From NCBI GenBank assembly GCA_041504365.1, contig CP167917.1, forward strand, positions 992,001 through 1,056,000: 64,000 nucleotides of DNA, read 5' to 3'. A model generated the notes under the pieces. It worked only from the letters and a program-made list of their open reading frames with translations, was not told where the DNA came from and did no database searches. This DNA is from Dryocola sp. LX212. GTDB lineage: Bacteria; Pseudomonadota; Gammaproteobacteria; Enterobacterales; Enterobacteriaceae. Below, in pieces: positions 47,779 through 56,553 of this stretch (position 1 is its first letter; every line of letters starts with the position of its first letter). Made by a program: the position numbers and the translations under genes.

Positions 47779-49194
47779 GTGAAACAGAGCACAAAAATTA
47801 TAACGTTATTCTCATTACTGCTAACCGCTCAGCTTGCTTTTGCACAAAATGCTTCACCTGCATTAGAAACTCGCGCGGCAGTCGGGGATATCACCGAGCC
47901 TGGCGGCGCCCGACGTATTAATAGCGATCGGGCCGAAGCCCTGCGCGCGTCAATAATTAATAAGCCTGCTAAAAATGTCATTTTGCTTATCGGTGACGGC
48001 ATGGGGGATTCGGAAATCACCGCCGCGCGTAATTATGCCGAAGGGGCGGGCGGCTTCTTTAAGGGCATTGATGCGCTGCCGTTGACTGGCCAGTACACCC
48101 ATTATTCGCTGGATAAGAAAACCCATAAGCCTGACTACGTCACGGATTCTGCTGCCTCGGCCACCGCATGGAGCACTGGCGTTAAAACCTATAACGGGGC
48201 GCTGGGTGTCGATGTTAACGGCAAAGACCATTCGACCATCCTTGAACTTGCTAAAGCAGCCGGCAAGGCGACCGGCAACGTCTCCACTGCGGAAATTCAG
48301 GACGCCACGCCAGCCGCGCTCGTGTCTCATGTCACTTCACGTAAGTGCTATGGCCCGACGGTAACCAGCGAGAAATGTGCGGCTAACGCGCTGGAAAAGG
48401 GTGGCAAAGGTTCAATTACCGAACAGCTTCTTAATACCCGCCCGGATGTGACATTAGGCGGCGGGGCGAAGACATTCGCTGAGACGGCGAAGGCAGGGGA
48501 GTGGAGCGGTAAAACTCTTCGTGAGCAGGCGCAGGTGCGGGGCTACCAGTGGGTTGATAATGCCAGCGGACTTGCCGCCATCAGCGAAGCCAGCCAGCAA
48601 AAGCCGCTGATTGGCATGTTTGCGCCGGGCAATATGCCGGTGCGCTGGGAGGGGCCAAAGGCCAGCTATCACGGCAACATTGATAAACCAGCCGTTACCT
48701 GCACGCCCAATCCGCAGCGCGATGCCAGCGTGCCAACGCTTGCCCAGATGACGGATAAAGCCATTGAGCTGCTCAAAGGCAATGAAAAAGGCTTCTTCCT
48801 GCAGGTTGAGGGAGCCTCTATTGATAAACAGGATCATGCCGCTAACCCCTGCGGGCAGATTGGTGAAACGGTGGATCTGGATGAAGCGGTACAAAAAGCG
48901 CTGGATTTTGCCCGCAGGGATGGCAATACGCTGGTCGTTGTGACCGCAGACCATGCGCACTCAAGCCAGATTGTTGCCCCGGATACCAAAGCGCCGGGCC
49001 TGACTCAGGCGTTAAATACCAAAGATGGCTCGGTGATGGTTATCAGCTATGGCAACTCAGAAGGGGAGTCCCAGGAGCACACGGGCACCCAGCTGCGCAT
49101 TGCGGCCTATGGTCCGGGGGCGGCGAACGTTGTTGGGTTAACTGACCAGACGGATCTGTTTTATACCATGAAGGCGGCGCTGGAACTACCGTAA
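47779..49194 (+). CDS. phoA: Alkaline phosphatase
   Basis: 471 residues, starting at GTG as in E. coli phoA with the same leader (ACGGAGAAAATAAA). Signal peptide (residues 1-22, ends AFA). Active-site Ser in [18 protein letters not shown], metal ligands in [27 protein letters not shown] and [11 protein letters not shown], and late H in EHTGTQLRI. Periplasmic dimer releasing phosphate from organic esters. Disulfide cysteines are present ([11 protein letters not shown] and others). Regulated by the Pho box upstream. Confidence 0.97.
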   Translation: MKQSTKIITLFSLLLTAQLAFAQNASPALETRAAVGDITEPGGARRINSDRAEALRASIINKPAKNVILLIGDGMGDSEITAARNYAEGAGGFFKGIDALPLTGQYTHYSLDKKTHKPDYVTDSAASATAWSTGVKTYNGALGVDVNGKDHSTILELAKAAGKATGNVSTAEIQDATPAALVSHVTSRKCYGPTVTSEKCAANALEKGGKGSITEQLLNTRPDVTLGGGAKTFAETAKAGEWSGKTLREQAQVRGYQWVDNASGLAAISEASQQKPLIGMFAPGNMPVRWEGPKASYHGNIDKPAVTCTPNPQRDASVPTLAQMTDKAIELLKGNEKGFFLQVEGASIDKQDHAANPCGQIGETVDLDEAVQKALDFARRDGNTLVVVTADHAHSSQIVAPDTKAPGLTQALNTKDGSVMVISYGNSEGESQEHTGTQLRIAAYGPGAANVVGLTDQTDLFYTMKAALELP

Positions 49195-49292
49195 CAAAAC
49201 GCATGGTGTTTTCTTAAATTCTGGTCAGTCATTCGCCTTTTTCGTCCGCGCGGGCCAGAATTAAAGCGCGATAAAACAAAAAGGAATGTCAT

Positions 49293-49601
49293 ATGAAATT
49301 TGCATTAGTGATGGTGTTACTGGCAGGTGTGGTGGGGTCGGCTACGGCGGCAGATAAAGCCATGACGCCGCAGCAGCAGCGAATGACCACCTGTAACCAG
49401 CAGGCGACGGCGAAAACCCTGAAGGGGGATGAGCGCAAGAGCTATATGAGCGGCTGCCTGAAGAACGCAGATTCCGCTCCCGCGCAGAAAAGCCTTACGC
49501 CGCAACAGCAAAAAATGAAGTCCTGTAACGCCGATGCGGGCAAGCAATCCCTGACCGGTGACGCAAGAAAAACCTTCATGAGTAGCTGCCTTAAAAAATA
49601 G
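49293..49601 (+). CDS. psiF: PsiF phosphate-starvation-inducible protein
   Basis: 102 residues: signal peptide (1-20, GSATA), then two repeats of the PsiF motif, MTPQQQRMTTCNQQA...KSYMSGCLK and LTPQQQKMKSCNADA...KTFMSSCLK, each with a Cys pair. Periplasmic; function unknown. Follows phoA by 98 bases, and is co-expressed with it in E. coli. Confidence 0.94.
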   Translation: MKFALVMVLLAGVVGSATAADKAMTPQQQRMTTCNQQATAKTLKGDERKSYMSGCLKNADSAPAQKSLTPQQQKMKSCNADAGKQSLTGDARKTFMSSCLKK

Positions 49602-49715
49602 GCGGCTTAGTTCCAACGGGTGAGCCACTCCGCTGGCTCACCCGAAAAATCATACTTTCCTCCCGAATACCCCCTCTATAATTACGCCAAATGTTTCAGA
49701 ATATTCCTAAATATC

Positions 49716-50819
49716 ATGAATAATGAACGTGGCTTCAGCAGATGGTTTTCCGGGGGAATTATGGACGGCCCGACCTGGCTTGATGATGACAGGCATCGCT
49801 CCGGGCGACGATTTGCCCGACGAGTATATATTCCAAGAGTAATAGGCCTGGCGACCGGTTTTTTCTGCGTGGCTTCGGTGCTGGTGGTACAGCCGATTTC
49901 CGGCTGGTGGTGGCTGCTGCTGGTGGCAAACGGCTTTATCTGGCCGCACCTTGCCTGGCAGATAGCCGACCGGGCGCGCGATCCCGCCTGGGCAGAAAGG
50001 CGCAACCTGATGCTGGACTCCTGCATGGGGGGAATGTGGATCGCGGTGATGGGGCTGAATGCGCTGCCCGCCGCGCTGATTATTGCCATGATATGCATGA
50101 ATAACATCGGCTGCGGCGGCTTAAGGCTATTTGCCGGCGGGTTGGCGATGATTGCGCTGTCGTGCCTGCTGACGCTTGGGATAACGCAGTTGCCGCTAAA
50201 CCTGGAAACCATGCCCTCCCAGGTGTGGATCTGCCTGCCGATGCTGATTATTTATCCCATTTACTATGGCCTGGTGAGTTACAAAACGGCCATTAAACTT
50301 GCGGAGCACAAGCGCCGACTGATGCACCTTAGCACGCGAGATGGGATGACCGGCGTTTACAACCGTCGCCACTGGGAGCATCTTCTGCACGGCGAGTACG
50401 ATAACTGCCAGCGCTACCAGCGGCAGGCCACGCTATTACTTATCGACATCGACCACTTTAAGAGCATTAACGATACCTTCGGCCATGACGTGGGGGACGA
50501 GGCCATCATGGCAATTACCGAGCATCTGCAGCTCATTCTGCGCGCAACCGATGTGATTGGGCGCTTCGGCGGCGACGAGTTTGGGGTCATCATGTCAGGT
50601 ACTCCGCTCGAAAATGCGGTTCAGGCGATGACGAGGGTGTGTGAGCATCTGGATGAGTTCCGGTTGCCGTGTGCGCCTCTGGTGGTGCTGCAGATTAGCG
50701 TGGGGGTGGCGGAGTTCGACAAACGAATGGTCAACTACCGTGGCTGGCTTAAGGCCGCAGACGTGGCACTGTATAAAGCAAAAAATGCCGGGCGGGGCCG
50801 TATCGAAGCCGCCGCATAA
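49716..50819 (+). CDS. dgcC: Diguanylate cyclase DgcC (AdrA/YaiC)
   Basis: 367 residues from ATG 49716; E. coli DgcC is 371. N-terminal MASE2 membrane sensor (about 25-175, five or six helices; RSGRRFARRVYIPRVIGL matches), then a GGDEF domain with STRDGMTGVYNRRHWE, LLIDIDHFKSINDTFGHDVGDEA and the catalytic FGGDEFGVIMSG. It makes c-di-GMP that activates cellulose synthesis and depends on CsgD and RpoS. An IS110 element lies 27 bases downstream and separates it from proC. Confidence 0.96.
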   Translation: MNNERGFSRWFSGGIMDGPTWLDDDRHRSGRRFARRVYIPRVIGLATGFFCVASVLVVQPISGWWWLLLVANGFIWPHLAWQIADRARDPAWAERRNLMLDSCMGGMWIAVMGLNALPAALIIAMICMNNIGCGGLRLFAGGLAMIALSCLLTLGITQLPLNLETMPSQVWICLPMLIIYPIYYGLVSYKTAIKLAEHKRRLMHLSTRDGMTGVYNRRHWEHLLHGEYDNCQRYQRQATLLLIDIDHFKSINDTFGHDVGDEAIMAITEHLQLILRATDVIGRFGGDEFGVIMSGTPLENAVQAMTRVCEHLDEFRLPCAPLVVLQISVGVAEFDKRMVNYRGWLKAADVALYKAKNAGRGRIEAAA

Positions 50820-50861
50820 GCGTGTTAATTTGTCGGAGAGTAGTAGCTACCGTCTTGAACG

Positions 50862-51848
50862 TCAAGCGGTAGCTGCATAATTTTCATCCCATGGCAGGCG
50901 TGTTTTCAGCACCCCGAAGCACATGTGCACCAGCTTGCGCATTACTGCACCCAGCGCCGCCTTCTTTGCCTTCCCTCTCGCTATCAGCCTTTCGTATATC
51001 TCTTTCGCCGGTTTATTCCACCGGCTGGCGCTCATTGCCGCCACATACAGCTTCGCTCTTATCCCCGACGGCCCTGTTTTCGACATGTGAGGACGCCCAC
51101 GCACCGAGCTTCCCGACGTTTTTTCCACCGGTGTGATGCCCAGATACGCCGCCACCTGCGAGGCACTTCTGAACGCGCCGTCTTTCAGGATAGCCAGCAT
51201 TTCCCGGCCTACCTGATCCTTTACACCCTTAATCGATTTCAGCAGATCAAGATCTGCTTTCAGCCCCGGATCGTTGTCCGTGTGGTCTGTAATGAGCCTT
51301 TCTATCCGCTCCAGCTCGTCGCTCAACCAGCTGTGAGTCCGCTGGAGCGAGGTGATAACTTCCCGCGGCGTGGCCGTGGAGTGGGCTTTTTCCAGCCGGT
51401 TTGCCGTCCGCTGAACGTCTTCTTTCAGCGCATCGCGCTGACGCAGGAGTGCCCTGAGCTTGCGAACTTCAGGCGATGGAGGCACCCAGGGTTCCGGGTG
51501 TTTCAGCTCGCCGTAACAGGCCAGAACGAAGGCATCAACCCTGTCGTTTTTGGTGAGGATATTCATCCCACAGGCAAATTCGCGCACGCGGTGGGGATTG
51601 GCCATACAGACCTTAACACCGGCATCATGAAGACCGTATGCCAGGTTCTCGTGATAGATACCGGTCGCTTCCAGTACCACGGTGACGCTATCAGACGGGC
51701 ACTTCTGAGCGTCGAGCCAGTCCGTGACCCTACGGGCCACGCCGGGTTCATTGGTGAAAACCTTGTGCTTTTTCTTGCCTTTAACACCAGCAGCAAGCAG
51801 ACAGATATCGATTTTATTTTTACTGACATCAACACCGAGAGTGAACAT
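50862..51848 (-). CDS. IS110-family DEDD transposase (bridge-RNA-guided recombinase)
   Basis: 328 residues; IS621 recombinase is 326. RuvC-like N-terminal domain with D7, E60, D102 and D105 (GVDVSKNK, VLEATGIYHE, NDRVDAFVL), the acidic tetrad, three of the four positions numbering as in IS621. The C-terminal Tnp domain carries KTSGSSVRG, whose first Ser (S245) aligns with the IS621 catalytic Ser241. It has a strong AGGAG ribosome site and stops 15 bases from the right end. All key residues are intact, so it is probably active. It would use a bridge RNA encoded just upstream. Confidence 0.95.
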   Translation of the reverse strand: MFTLGVDVSKNKIDICLLAAGVKGKKKHKVFTNEPGVARRVTDWLDAQKCPSDSVTVVLEATGIYHENLAYGLHDAGVKVCMANPHRVREFACGMNILTKNDRVDAFVLACYGELKHPEPWVPPSPEVRKLRALLRQRDALKEDVQRTANRLEKAHSTATPREVITSLQRTHSWLSDELERIERLITDHTDNDPGLKADLDLLKSIKGVKDQVGREMLAILKDGAFRSASQVAAYLGITPVEKTSGSSVRGRPHMSKTGPSGIRAKLYVAAMSASRWNKPAKEIYERLIARGKAKKAALGAVMRKLVHMCFGVLKTRLPWDENYAATA

Positions 51849-51873
51849 ATTTTGTCTCCTTTCACCTGAGCCA

Positions 51874-52048
51874 ACACGTCATTCCAGCCTTGTACATACG
51901 AAGTCAGAGCTTCTGGTTACCGTTCGGATTTTGAGTGACGTGAAAGGTGAAACGGAGGGCTTAAGCTACAAAGAAAGATCGGCGTCTTCAGGGTGGATAC
52001 AAGCTTCCTCCGTTTCGTGTAACCGGTAGCTAACCAGCTACCGGTTCA
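51874..52048 (-). ncRNA. Putative bridge RNA of the IS110 element
   Basis: On the reverse strand three stem-loops follow one another in the IS621 order. A 5' hairpin at 52046-52021 (AACCGGTAGCT/AGCTACCGGTT). A target loop closed by GAAACGGAGG (52016-52007) and CCTCCGTTTC (51958-51949). A donor loop closed by CACGTCA (51942-51936) and TGACGTG (51881-51875). Inside, TATCCACCCT (51999-51990) equals the occupied target, ACGGTAAC (51923-51916) resembles the donor end ACGGTAGC, and TACAAG (51894-51889) complements CTTGTA of the left end. The 3' stretch TACAAGGCTGG also resembles IS621 RNA as I recall it. Length about 175 nt. Transcript ends are inferred. Confidence 0.78.
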
Positions 52049-52057
52049 AGATACAAG

Positions 52058-52085
52058 GGTGGATAAGCGCGAGCGCCACCCACCG
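52058..52085. repeat. REP arm interrupted by the IS110 element
   Basis: GGTGGATAAGCGCGAGCGCCACCC is one REP arm; its continuation lies left of the element (ACTAC side, before 50845). The insertion lies at the end of the TTATCCACC arm, next to the CTAC tract. Confidence 0.75.
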
Positions 52086-52096
52086 CAAATCAAAAA

Positions 52097-52906
52097 TTAC
52101 GACTTACCGAGCTGCTCGGATTTCGCCATACATTTCGCCATCGCTTCCATGACGGCGGAACGGAAGCCTTTCTCTTCCAGCACCTTCACGGCTTCAATGG
52201 TTGTCCCGCCCGGCGAGCAAACCATATCTTTCAGCTCGCCCGGATGCATGCCGGTTTCCAGTACCATCTTCGCGGAGCCCATCACCGCCTGCGCGGCAAA
52301 TTGATAAGCCTGCTTGCGCGGCATCCCGCCCAGCACGGCAGCATCCGCCATCGCTTCGATAAACATAAATACGTAGGCCGGTGAGGAGCCGCTCACACCG
52401 ACAACCGGGTGGATCATCGCTTCGCTGACCACTTCCGCCTGGCCGAAGCTGCGGAAAATATTTATCGCGTCGGCGATATCTTCCGGGCTGACCAGCGCGT
52501 TTGGCGTAATCGAGGTCATGCCTGCGTTCACCAGCGCCGGTGTGTTGGGCATAGCACGGATAATTTTGCGATCGTGTCCCAGCGCGGTTGCCAGCGAGTC
52601 CAGGGTGATGCCTGCGGCAACCGAGATAACTACCGTCTCTTTATTCAGGCTGGAGTTCACTTCGCCCAGTACCTTCAGCATCATATTTGGCTTTACTGCG
52701 CCAAAGACGATATCCGCAATCTGCGCGACTTCCTGGGCACTCTGTGCGGCGTTGACACCGAATTCCTGGCGCAGCGCCTCAACCTTGTCGGGTGACGGGG
52801 TGTATACCCAGATGCTGCCCGGCAGAACCTGCCCGCTGGCGATCAGGCCGCCGAGAATTGCTTTACCCATGTTGCCGCAGCCAATAAATCCAATTTTCTT
52901 ATCCAA
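52097..52906 (-). CDS. proC: Pyrroline-5-carboxylate reductase
   Basis: 269 residues, same length as E. coli ProC. Rossmann start KKIGFIGCGNMGKAILGGLIASG binds NADPH, and the C-terminal signature VVGVSGSSPAYVFMFIEAMADAAV forms the active site with CSPGGTTIEAV. It makes the last step to proline, following ProB and ProA encoded at 13.5-15.9 kb. An AAGGA-like leader (CCAGGAGCGACGC) precedes the ATG. The 3' end borders a REP and the IS110 element; a new downstream neighbour should not impair it. Confidence 0.97.
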   Translation of the reverse strand: MDKKIGFIGCGNMGKAILGGLIASGQVLPGSIWVYTPSPDKVEALRQEFGVNAAQSAQEVAQIADIVFGAVKPNMMLKVLGEVNSSLNKETVVISVAAGITLDSLATALGHDRKIIRAMPNTPALVNAGMTSITPNALVSPEDIADAINIFRSFGQAEVVSEAMIHPVVGVSGSSPAYVFMFIEAMADAAVLGGMPRKQAYQFAAQAVMGSAKMVLETGMHPGELKDMVCSPGGTTIEAVKVLEEKGFRSAVMEAMAKCMAKSEQLGKS

Positions 52907-53010
52907 AGCGTCGCTCCTGGGGTCAAAGTGGGGAATAGATAACTGATGTCTATAGCTTAACGCGCTTTCAGGCGATTCGGCTACGCTTAAGAAAACGTTG
53001 AGAGGTGGCT

Positions 53011-53526
53011 ATGGGAAAACAGGTACCCGATGAGTACAGCAGCCGCAAATATCCGGTGGAAGAGGATATGCGTTGGCAGATTAAAGAGTGGAAAATTGAA
53101 AAATGGGGCGGTGTCGGATTGATGCTGTTGGTCCTGCTTGCGTTACTGGGTGTCTTTTCAGATGGCTGGCTTAGCCAGACCACCAGCCGTAACCCGGCAG
53201 GTACCCTGCTGGTAGAGCATCAACGGGTGATGCGGGCGCAGAGCGACGAGAATTTTACCATCCGCATAAGCTCGTCTACCGGCCAGCCCACGATCCTGAC
53301 CCTCGGCCAGGACTTTATGGACAATTTCGTGATTCAAACCTTCCAGCCGCAGCCGTTAATTACCCATGCCAACCAGCATGAAATGGTGCTGACGTGGCCC
53401 GCTAACGAAGGAAAAGAGCAGGCGCTGTGGCTGACGGCCCAGCCTCAGTCTGCCGGATACTTCACATCAACCTTCAGGCTGAAGGGGGCTGAGCCGGTGA
53501 CCATCAGCCAGTGGGTACTGCCATAG
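53011..53526 (+). CDS. Uncharacterised membrane-anchored protein
   Basis: 171 residues from ATG 53011 behind AGAGG; GTG two codons earlier is possible. A cytoplasmic N-terminus rich in charge (residues 1-33), one helix (about 36-52: GVGLMLLVLLALLGVFS), then a periplasmic beta-rich domain (55-171). I recognise no family. The stop is 3 bases from the next gene, which encodes a DUF421 membrane protein, and yaiI follows, so the three form an operon. Both extra genes are missing between proC and yaiI in E. coli. Confidence 0.75.
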   Translation: MGKQVPDEYSSRKYPVEEDMRWQIKEWKIEKWGGVGLMLLVLLALLGVFSDGWLSQTTSRNPAGTLLVEHQRVMRAQSDENFTIRISSSTGQPTILTLGQDFMDNFVIQTFQPQPLITHANQHEMVLTWPANEGKEQALWLTAQPQSAGYFTSTFRLKGAEPVTISQWVLP

Positions 53527-53529
53527 GAG

Positions 53530-53991
53530 TTGGGAATGGACAACGTATTGCGCGCGATCGGCATGTACATCCTGCTGATGATCGTGCTGAAAATTGCCGG
53601 GCGGCGCACGCTGCTTGAAATGACCTCGTTCGATTTTATCCTGCTGCTGATCATTAGCGAGGCAACACAGCAGGCGCTGCTGGGCAACGACTTTTCTTTT
53701 ACCGGTGCGGCGATCACCATTATCACGCTGATCGCGATGGATATTCTGTTTGGCAAAATCAAAGAGTGGTTTCCCAGGGTGGAACTGTTTATCGACGGAT
53801 CGCCGATCATTCTGGTGGAGCATGGCCGCCCGCTAAGTAAGCGAATGCGCAAGGCAGGCATCACTCTTGACGACGTGCTCTCATCGGCCCGCATCACCCA
53901 GGGGCTTGAGCGCATGGAACAGATAAAGTTTGCCATTCTGGAAAAGAACGGCAAGATCGCCATTATTCCCGCCGAAGAGAAGAGTTCGTAA
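53530..53991 (+). CDS. DUF421 (YetF/YcaP-like) membrane protein
   Basis: 153 residues. N-terminal helices (about 5-20, 33-48, 55-72), then the DUF421 beta domain with [25 protein letters not shown] and the conserved helix [37 protein letters not shown]. Similar proteins (YcaP in E. coli, YetF in Bacillus) have no firm function; some act in spore or stress envelopes. It follows a membrane-anchored protein by 3 bases, and its stop overlaps the yaiI start (TAATG). Confidence 0.88.
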   Translation: MGMDNVLRAIGMYILLMIVLKIAGRRTLLEMTSFDFILLLIISEATQQALLGNDFSFTGAAITIITLIAMDILFGKIKEWFPRVELFIDGSPIILVEHGRPLSKRMRKAGITLDDVLSSARITQGLERMEQIKFAILEKNGKIAIIPAEEKSS

Positions 53992-54452
53992 TGCAGATTT
54001 GGGTGGACGCCGACGCGTGTCCAAAAGTCATAAAAGAAGTGCTGTTTCGCGCAGCGGATCGCGCGCAAATCATGGTGACGCTGGTTGCCAATCAGGGGAT
54101 GAAGACGCCACCGTCCCGCTTTATTCGCAGTCTGCAGGTGGCCTCAGGTTTTGACGTGGCGGACAACGAAATTGTACGCCGCTGCGAAAGCGGCGATCTG
54201 GTGATCACCGCAGATATTCCGCTGGCAGCAGACGTGATAGAAAAAGGCGCCGTGGCGCTGAACCCGCGAGGTGAGCGCTACACCCCGGCCACTATTCGTG
54301 AGCGGCTGACCATGCGCGATTTTATGGATACCCTGCGCGCAAGCGGCGTACAGACCGGTGGGCCGGATACCTTAAACCAGCGCGACCGCCAGCAGTTCGC
54401 CAACGAGCTGGAGAAGTGGCTGCTGGCGGCAAGCCGCGCGGGCAAAGGTTAA
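53991..54452 (+). CDS. yaiI: YaiI/YqxD family protein (UPF0178)
   Basis: 153 residues; E. coli YaiI is 152. [23 protein letters not shown] at the start and [35 protein letters not shown] at the end are the family signature. Acid residues at the N-terminus suggest a PIN-like or NYN-like nuclease fold, but activity is unproven. Its start overlaps the DUF421 stop codon by one base. It overlaps the convergent DUF2076 gene by four bases. Confidence 0.94.
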   Translation: MQIWVDADACPKVIKEVLFRAADRAQIMVTLVANQGMKTPPSRFIRSLQVASGFDVADNEIVRRCESGDLVITADIPLAADVIEKGAVALNPRGERYTPATIRERLTMRDFMDTLRASGVQTGGPDTLNQRDRQQFANELEKWLLAASRAGKG

Positions 54453-55165
54453 ATCAGGTTATCGTCGTCGTTGCCAAAATCGTCGTTACCAAAGCCGCCG
54501 AAGCCGGGGTCGGCAAAGTCGCTGCGCTCGTCCTGCGGCAGGCCCGCGTCCTGATTCAGAAACTGGCTGTCATCGGCCTTGTTATAATCCTCGACCGCAT
54601 TCACTGCCGTGTTGTCCACAGGCTGGGTGGGCTCATTGATGATATTCACCAGCTCCTCCGGCTGCGTATGGTGGAACATGCTGGTGAGCATATCTGCCAT
54701 GATCACCCCGCCTGCCACACCCGCTGCGGTCTGTAACGCTCCGGCCATAAAGCCCGTGCCGCCGCGCGGTGCGGCATAGCCCGGAGCCGACATCTGCGGA
54801 GCGTTGTAGGTGCCGGGGATGGCGTTCTGCTGGTATTGCTGTGAACCGAGGACAGGGTCGGCACCGCGGTTTGCGCCGCCGCCGAACAGCCCCGCCAGGA
54901 AACCGCCGCTGCTCTGCTGCTGGCGTGGCGTCTGTTGAAGCTGGGCGATTTGTCCTTCAAGCCCATGAATACGCGCGTTGAGCTGCTTCATGGCCGCTTC
55001 CTGAATGAGGATGGTCTGTGCCATGTAGTAGGCGGCACCGGGCTGCTGAGCCAGGTGCTGCTGAATTAATTGCTCCGCCGCCGGTTCGCGCGGTGCGCTT
55101 TTGTCGTCTGCTTTTTTCAGCCTTTCAAAAAGCCCGTCGATCAGACGCTGCTCTGCAGATTGCAT
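54449..55165 (-). CDS. DUF2076 family protein
   Basis: 238 residues. N-terminal helical domain ([19 protein letters not shown] ... [27 protein letters not shown]), a Gly/Gln-rich low-complexity middle (80-135), a short hydrophobic Gly/Ala helix ([26 protein letters not shown]) and an acidic Asp/Asn-rich tail. This is the DUF2076 layout; function is unknown. Overlaps yaiI by four bases, convergent. Divergent from aroL, with a 350-base gap that holds regulatory sites for aroL. Not in this place in E. coli. Confidence 0.88.
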   Translation of the reverse strand: MQSAEQRLIDGLFERLKKADDKSAPREPAAEQLIQQHLAQQPGAAYYMAQTILIQEAAMKQLNARIHGLEGQIAQLQQTPRQQQSSGGFLAGLFGGGANRGADPVLGSQQYQQNAIPGTYNAPQMSAPGYAAPRGGTGFMAGALQTAAGVAGGVIMADMLTSMFHHTQPEELVNIINEPTQPVDNTAVNAVEDYNKADDSQFLNQDAGLPQDERSDFADPGFGGFGNDDFGNDDDNLI

Positions 55166-55407
55166 GGTTCATCCCTCTGTCATCATCAGTTATCACTATT
55201 CAGTCTGGATCAGAATCTGCTCTTGTAAAATAAACGACGGGTAAAGCTGTGCACGATTGTGTAACCGAATCCCAGCTTCTTTGGGGTTGTTTTTAACGTC
55301 GCCTTTCAAGTAAGGTGGCGCCCATAAAAGCTGGTAGCTTTCCTTTACGGTTTGCGCGCAACCGGCTGCGGAGTCACACTGTTCCTTTTGTTATATTAAT
55401 GTTTTGT

Positions 55408-55425
55408 CGTAACGATTATTTTACA
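55408..55425. promoter_or_regulatory. TyrR box-like site upstream of aroL
   Basis: CGTAAC-GATTAT-TTTACA matches the TyrR consensus TGTAAA-N6-TTTACA at 10 of 12 fixed positions. E. coli aroL is repressed by TyrR from boxes in the same region. Confidence 0.6.
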
Positions 55426-55435
55426 CTTAACGTTT

Positions 55436-55453
55436 GTACTAGTTTGCTGGTAT
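55436..55453. promoter_or_regulatory. TrpR operator of aroL
   Basis: GTACTAGTTTGCTGGTAT resembles the TrpR operator core (ACTAGTT-N-ACTAGT) and the E. coli aroL operator GTACTAGTTTGATGGTAT as I remember it, with one difference. It lies about 60 bases before the start. It supports combined tyrosine and tryptophan control. Confidence 0.75.
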
Positions 55454-55516
55454 GCTGGATCTATTCGTGACGACTTTCTTTTCTCTCTCTGGCGAACCGC
55501 TGAGGATTTTCCTTTG

Positions 55517-56068
55517 ATGACTCAACCCATTTTTCTGGTCGGCGCACGCGGCTGCGGTAAAACTACCGTTGGCACGGCACTCGCGCAGGCGTTGGGCCGT
55601 AATTTTGTCGATACCGATAACTATTTGCTCACCAGTACGCAGATGAGCGTGGCGGACATCGTAGCCCAGGAAGGTTGGGACGGTTTCCGCGCGCGCGAAA
55701 GCCTGGCGTTAAAAAGCGTTACCGCGCCGGAGACCGTTGTCGCCACCGGCGGCGGCATGGTGCTGGCAGAGGCTAACCGGCAGTTTATGCGCGAGCATGG
55801 GGTAGTGATTTATCTTCGCGCTCCGGCGCAAATCCTGGCCGACCGGCTTGAAGCTTTTCCGGAAGAGGGCCAGCGCCCAACCCTTACCGGCAAGCCAATT
55901 ACCGATGAAATCGTCGAGGTGCTGGCCGCCCGTGAAGCGCTTTACCGTCAGGCAGCGCACCACGTTATTGATGCTTCCCGCCCCCCTGAAGCGGTGGTGG
56001 ATGCGGTGCTGGCAGGGCTGCAACTCTCCAGGGTCAGCCAATCGTCTATACTTAGTGCTCATCTATGA
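55517..56068 (+). CDS. aroL: Shikimate kinase II
   Basis: 183 residues from ATG 55517 behind GAGGA; a TTG directly upstream is rejected. E. coli AroL is 174. P-loop [16 protein letters not shown], shikimate-binding DTD (FVDTDNYL) and RAR ([10 protein letters not shown]), ATGGGMVL, and lid RPTLTGKP. Phosphorylates shikimate, fifth step of the common aromatic pathway. Nine extra C-terminal residues (SSILSAHL end) exceed E. coli. Followed by yaiA and then aroM in the same direction. Confidence 0.96.
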   Translation: MTQPIFLVGARGCGKTTVGTALAQALGRNFVDTDNYLLTSTQMSVADIVAQEGWDGFRARESLALKSVTAPETVVATGGGMVLAEANRQFMREHGVVIYLRAPAQILADRLEAFPEEGQRPTLTGKPITDEIVEVLAAREALYRQAAHHVIDASRPPEAVVDAVLAGLQLSRVSQSSILSAHL

Positions 56069-56082
56069 CATAAGGAAGAGCA

Positions 56083-56274
56083 ATGGCGAGCCAACCTCCC
56101 TATCCGCGCGAAGCGCGCATTGTCGAAATTGAAAAAGGGTCACAGACCGAAACCGTGACCTGGTACCAGCTCCGGGCGGATCATCCCCATCCCGACACGC
56201 TAATCAGCGAGCACGAAACCGAGCAGGAAGCCCTGGATGCCAAACGGCGCTATGAGGATCCGCAGAAAATCTAG
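56083..56274 (+). CDS. yaiA: YaiA small protein
   Basis: 63 residues, same as E. coli Yai[39 protein letters not shown] is the conserved core. Function unknown; in E. coli it is in the aroL-yaiA-aroM unit and shares TyrR control. Fourteen bases after aroL behind AAGGAAG. A 279-base gap follows, with nothing coding visible, before aroM. Confidence 0.94.
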   Translation: MASQPPYPREARIVEIEKGSQTETVTWYQLRADHPHPDTLISEHETEQEALDAKRRYEDPQKI

Positions 56275-56553
56275 CAATTCCAGGCAAGGATGCCGGGTGC
56301 CCGCAAGAAATTTCCCAAAAGTCTGCTCCCGTCTGGTTAATCACACTTTTTACGCCCCCGATAAGTTAAATAAACATTACGATAATGTTATATGAAATAG
56401 CATTGACGTTTCGTTAAGGATTCCGGCGATGCTCATGCGATATGCTGCTACGCTTTGTGATTACTTCTTAAGCGACCCTGCGGCCAGCATCTGAAAGGGG
56501 AAAGGTATCAGCGCAGCACAAGGGGCTGGTACAGGAGAAAGGCGGAACGAAAC

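Larger units (their letters stand above)
50847..52057 (-). mobile_element. IS110-family element inserted in a REP
   Basis: About 1.21 kb with one transposase gene. Ends were set by comparing junctions. Read on the reverse strand, the left junction is TATCCACC-CT-TGTATCTTG and the right one is ACGGTAG-CT-ACTACTC. Removing the element and one CT joins TATCCACC-CT-ACTAC, an intact REP arm like the one at 59610-59700. This mirrors IS621 (CT core, LE starting TGTAT, REP targets). No terminal inverted repeats or target duplication, as expected of the family. Hairpins AGCTACCG ... CGGTAGCT lie at both ends. Confidence 0.88.

Noticed and set aside
49691-49723. ATG at 49691 (MFQNIPKYHE) as the dgcC start, by analogy with the E. 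coli N-terminus
   Set aside because: It is in another frame and stops after ten codons; ATG 49716 fits the family.
50847-52046. AGCTACCG/CGGTAGCT repeats as subterminal inverted repeats of an IS1111-type element
   Set aside because: The right copy is better explained as the 5' hairpin of the bridge RNA, and the long non-coding end lies upstream of the transposase, as in the IS110 rather than the IS1111 group.
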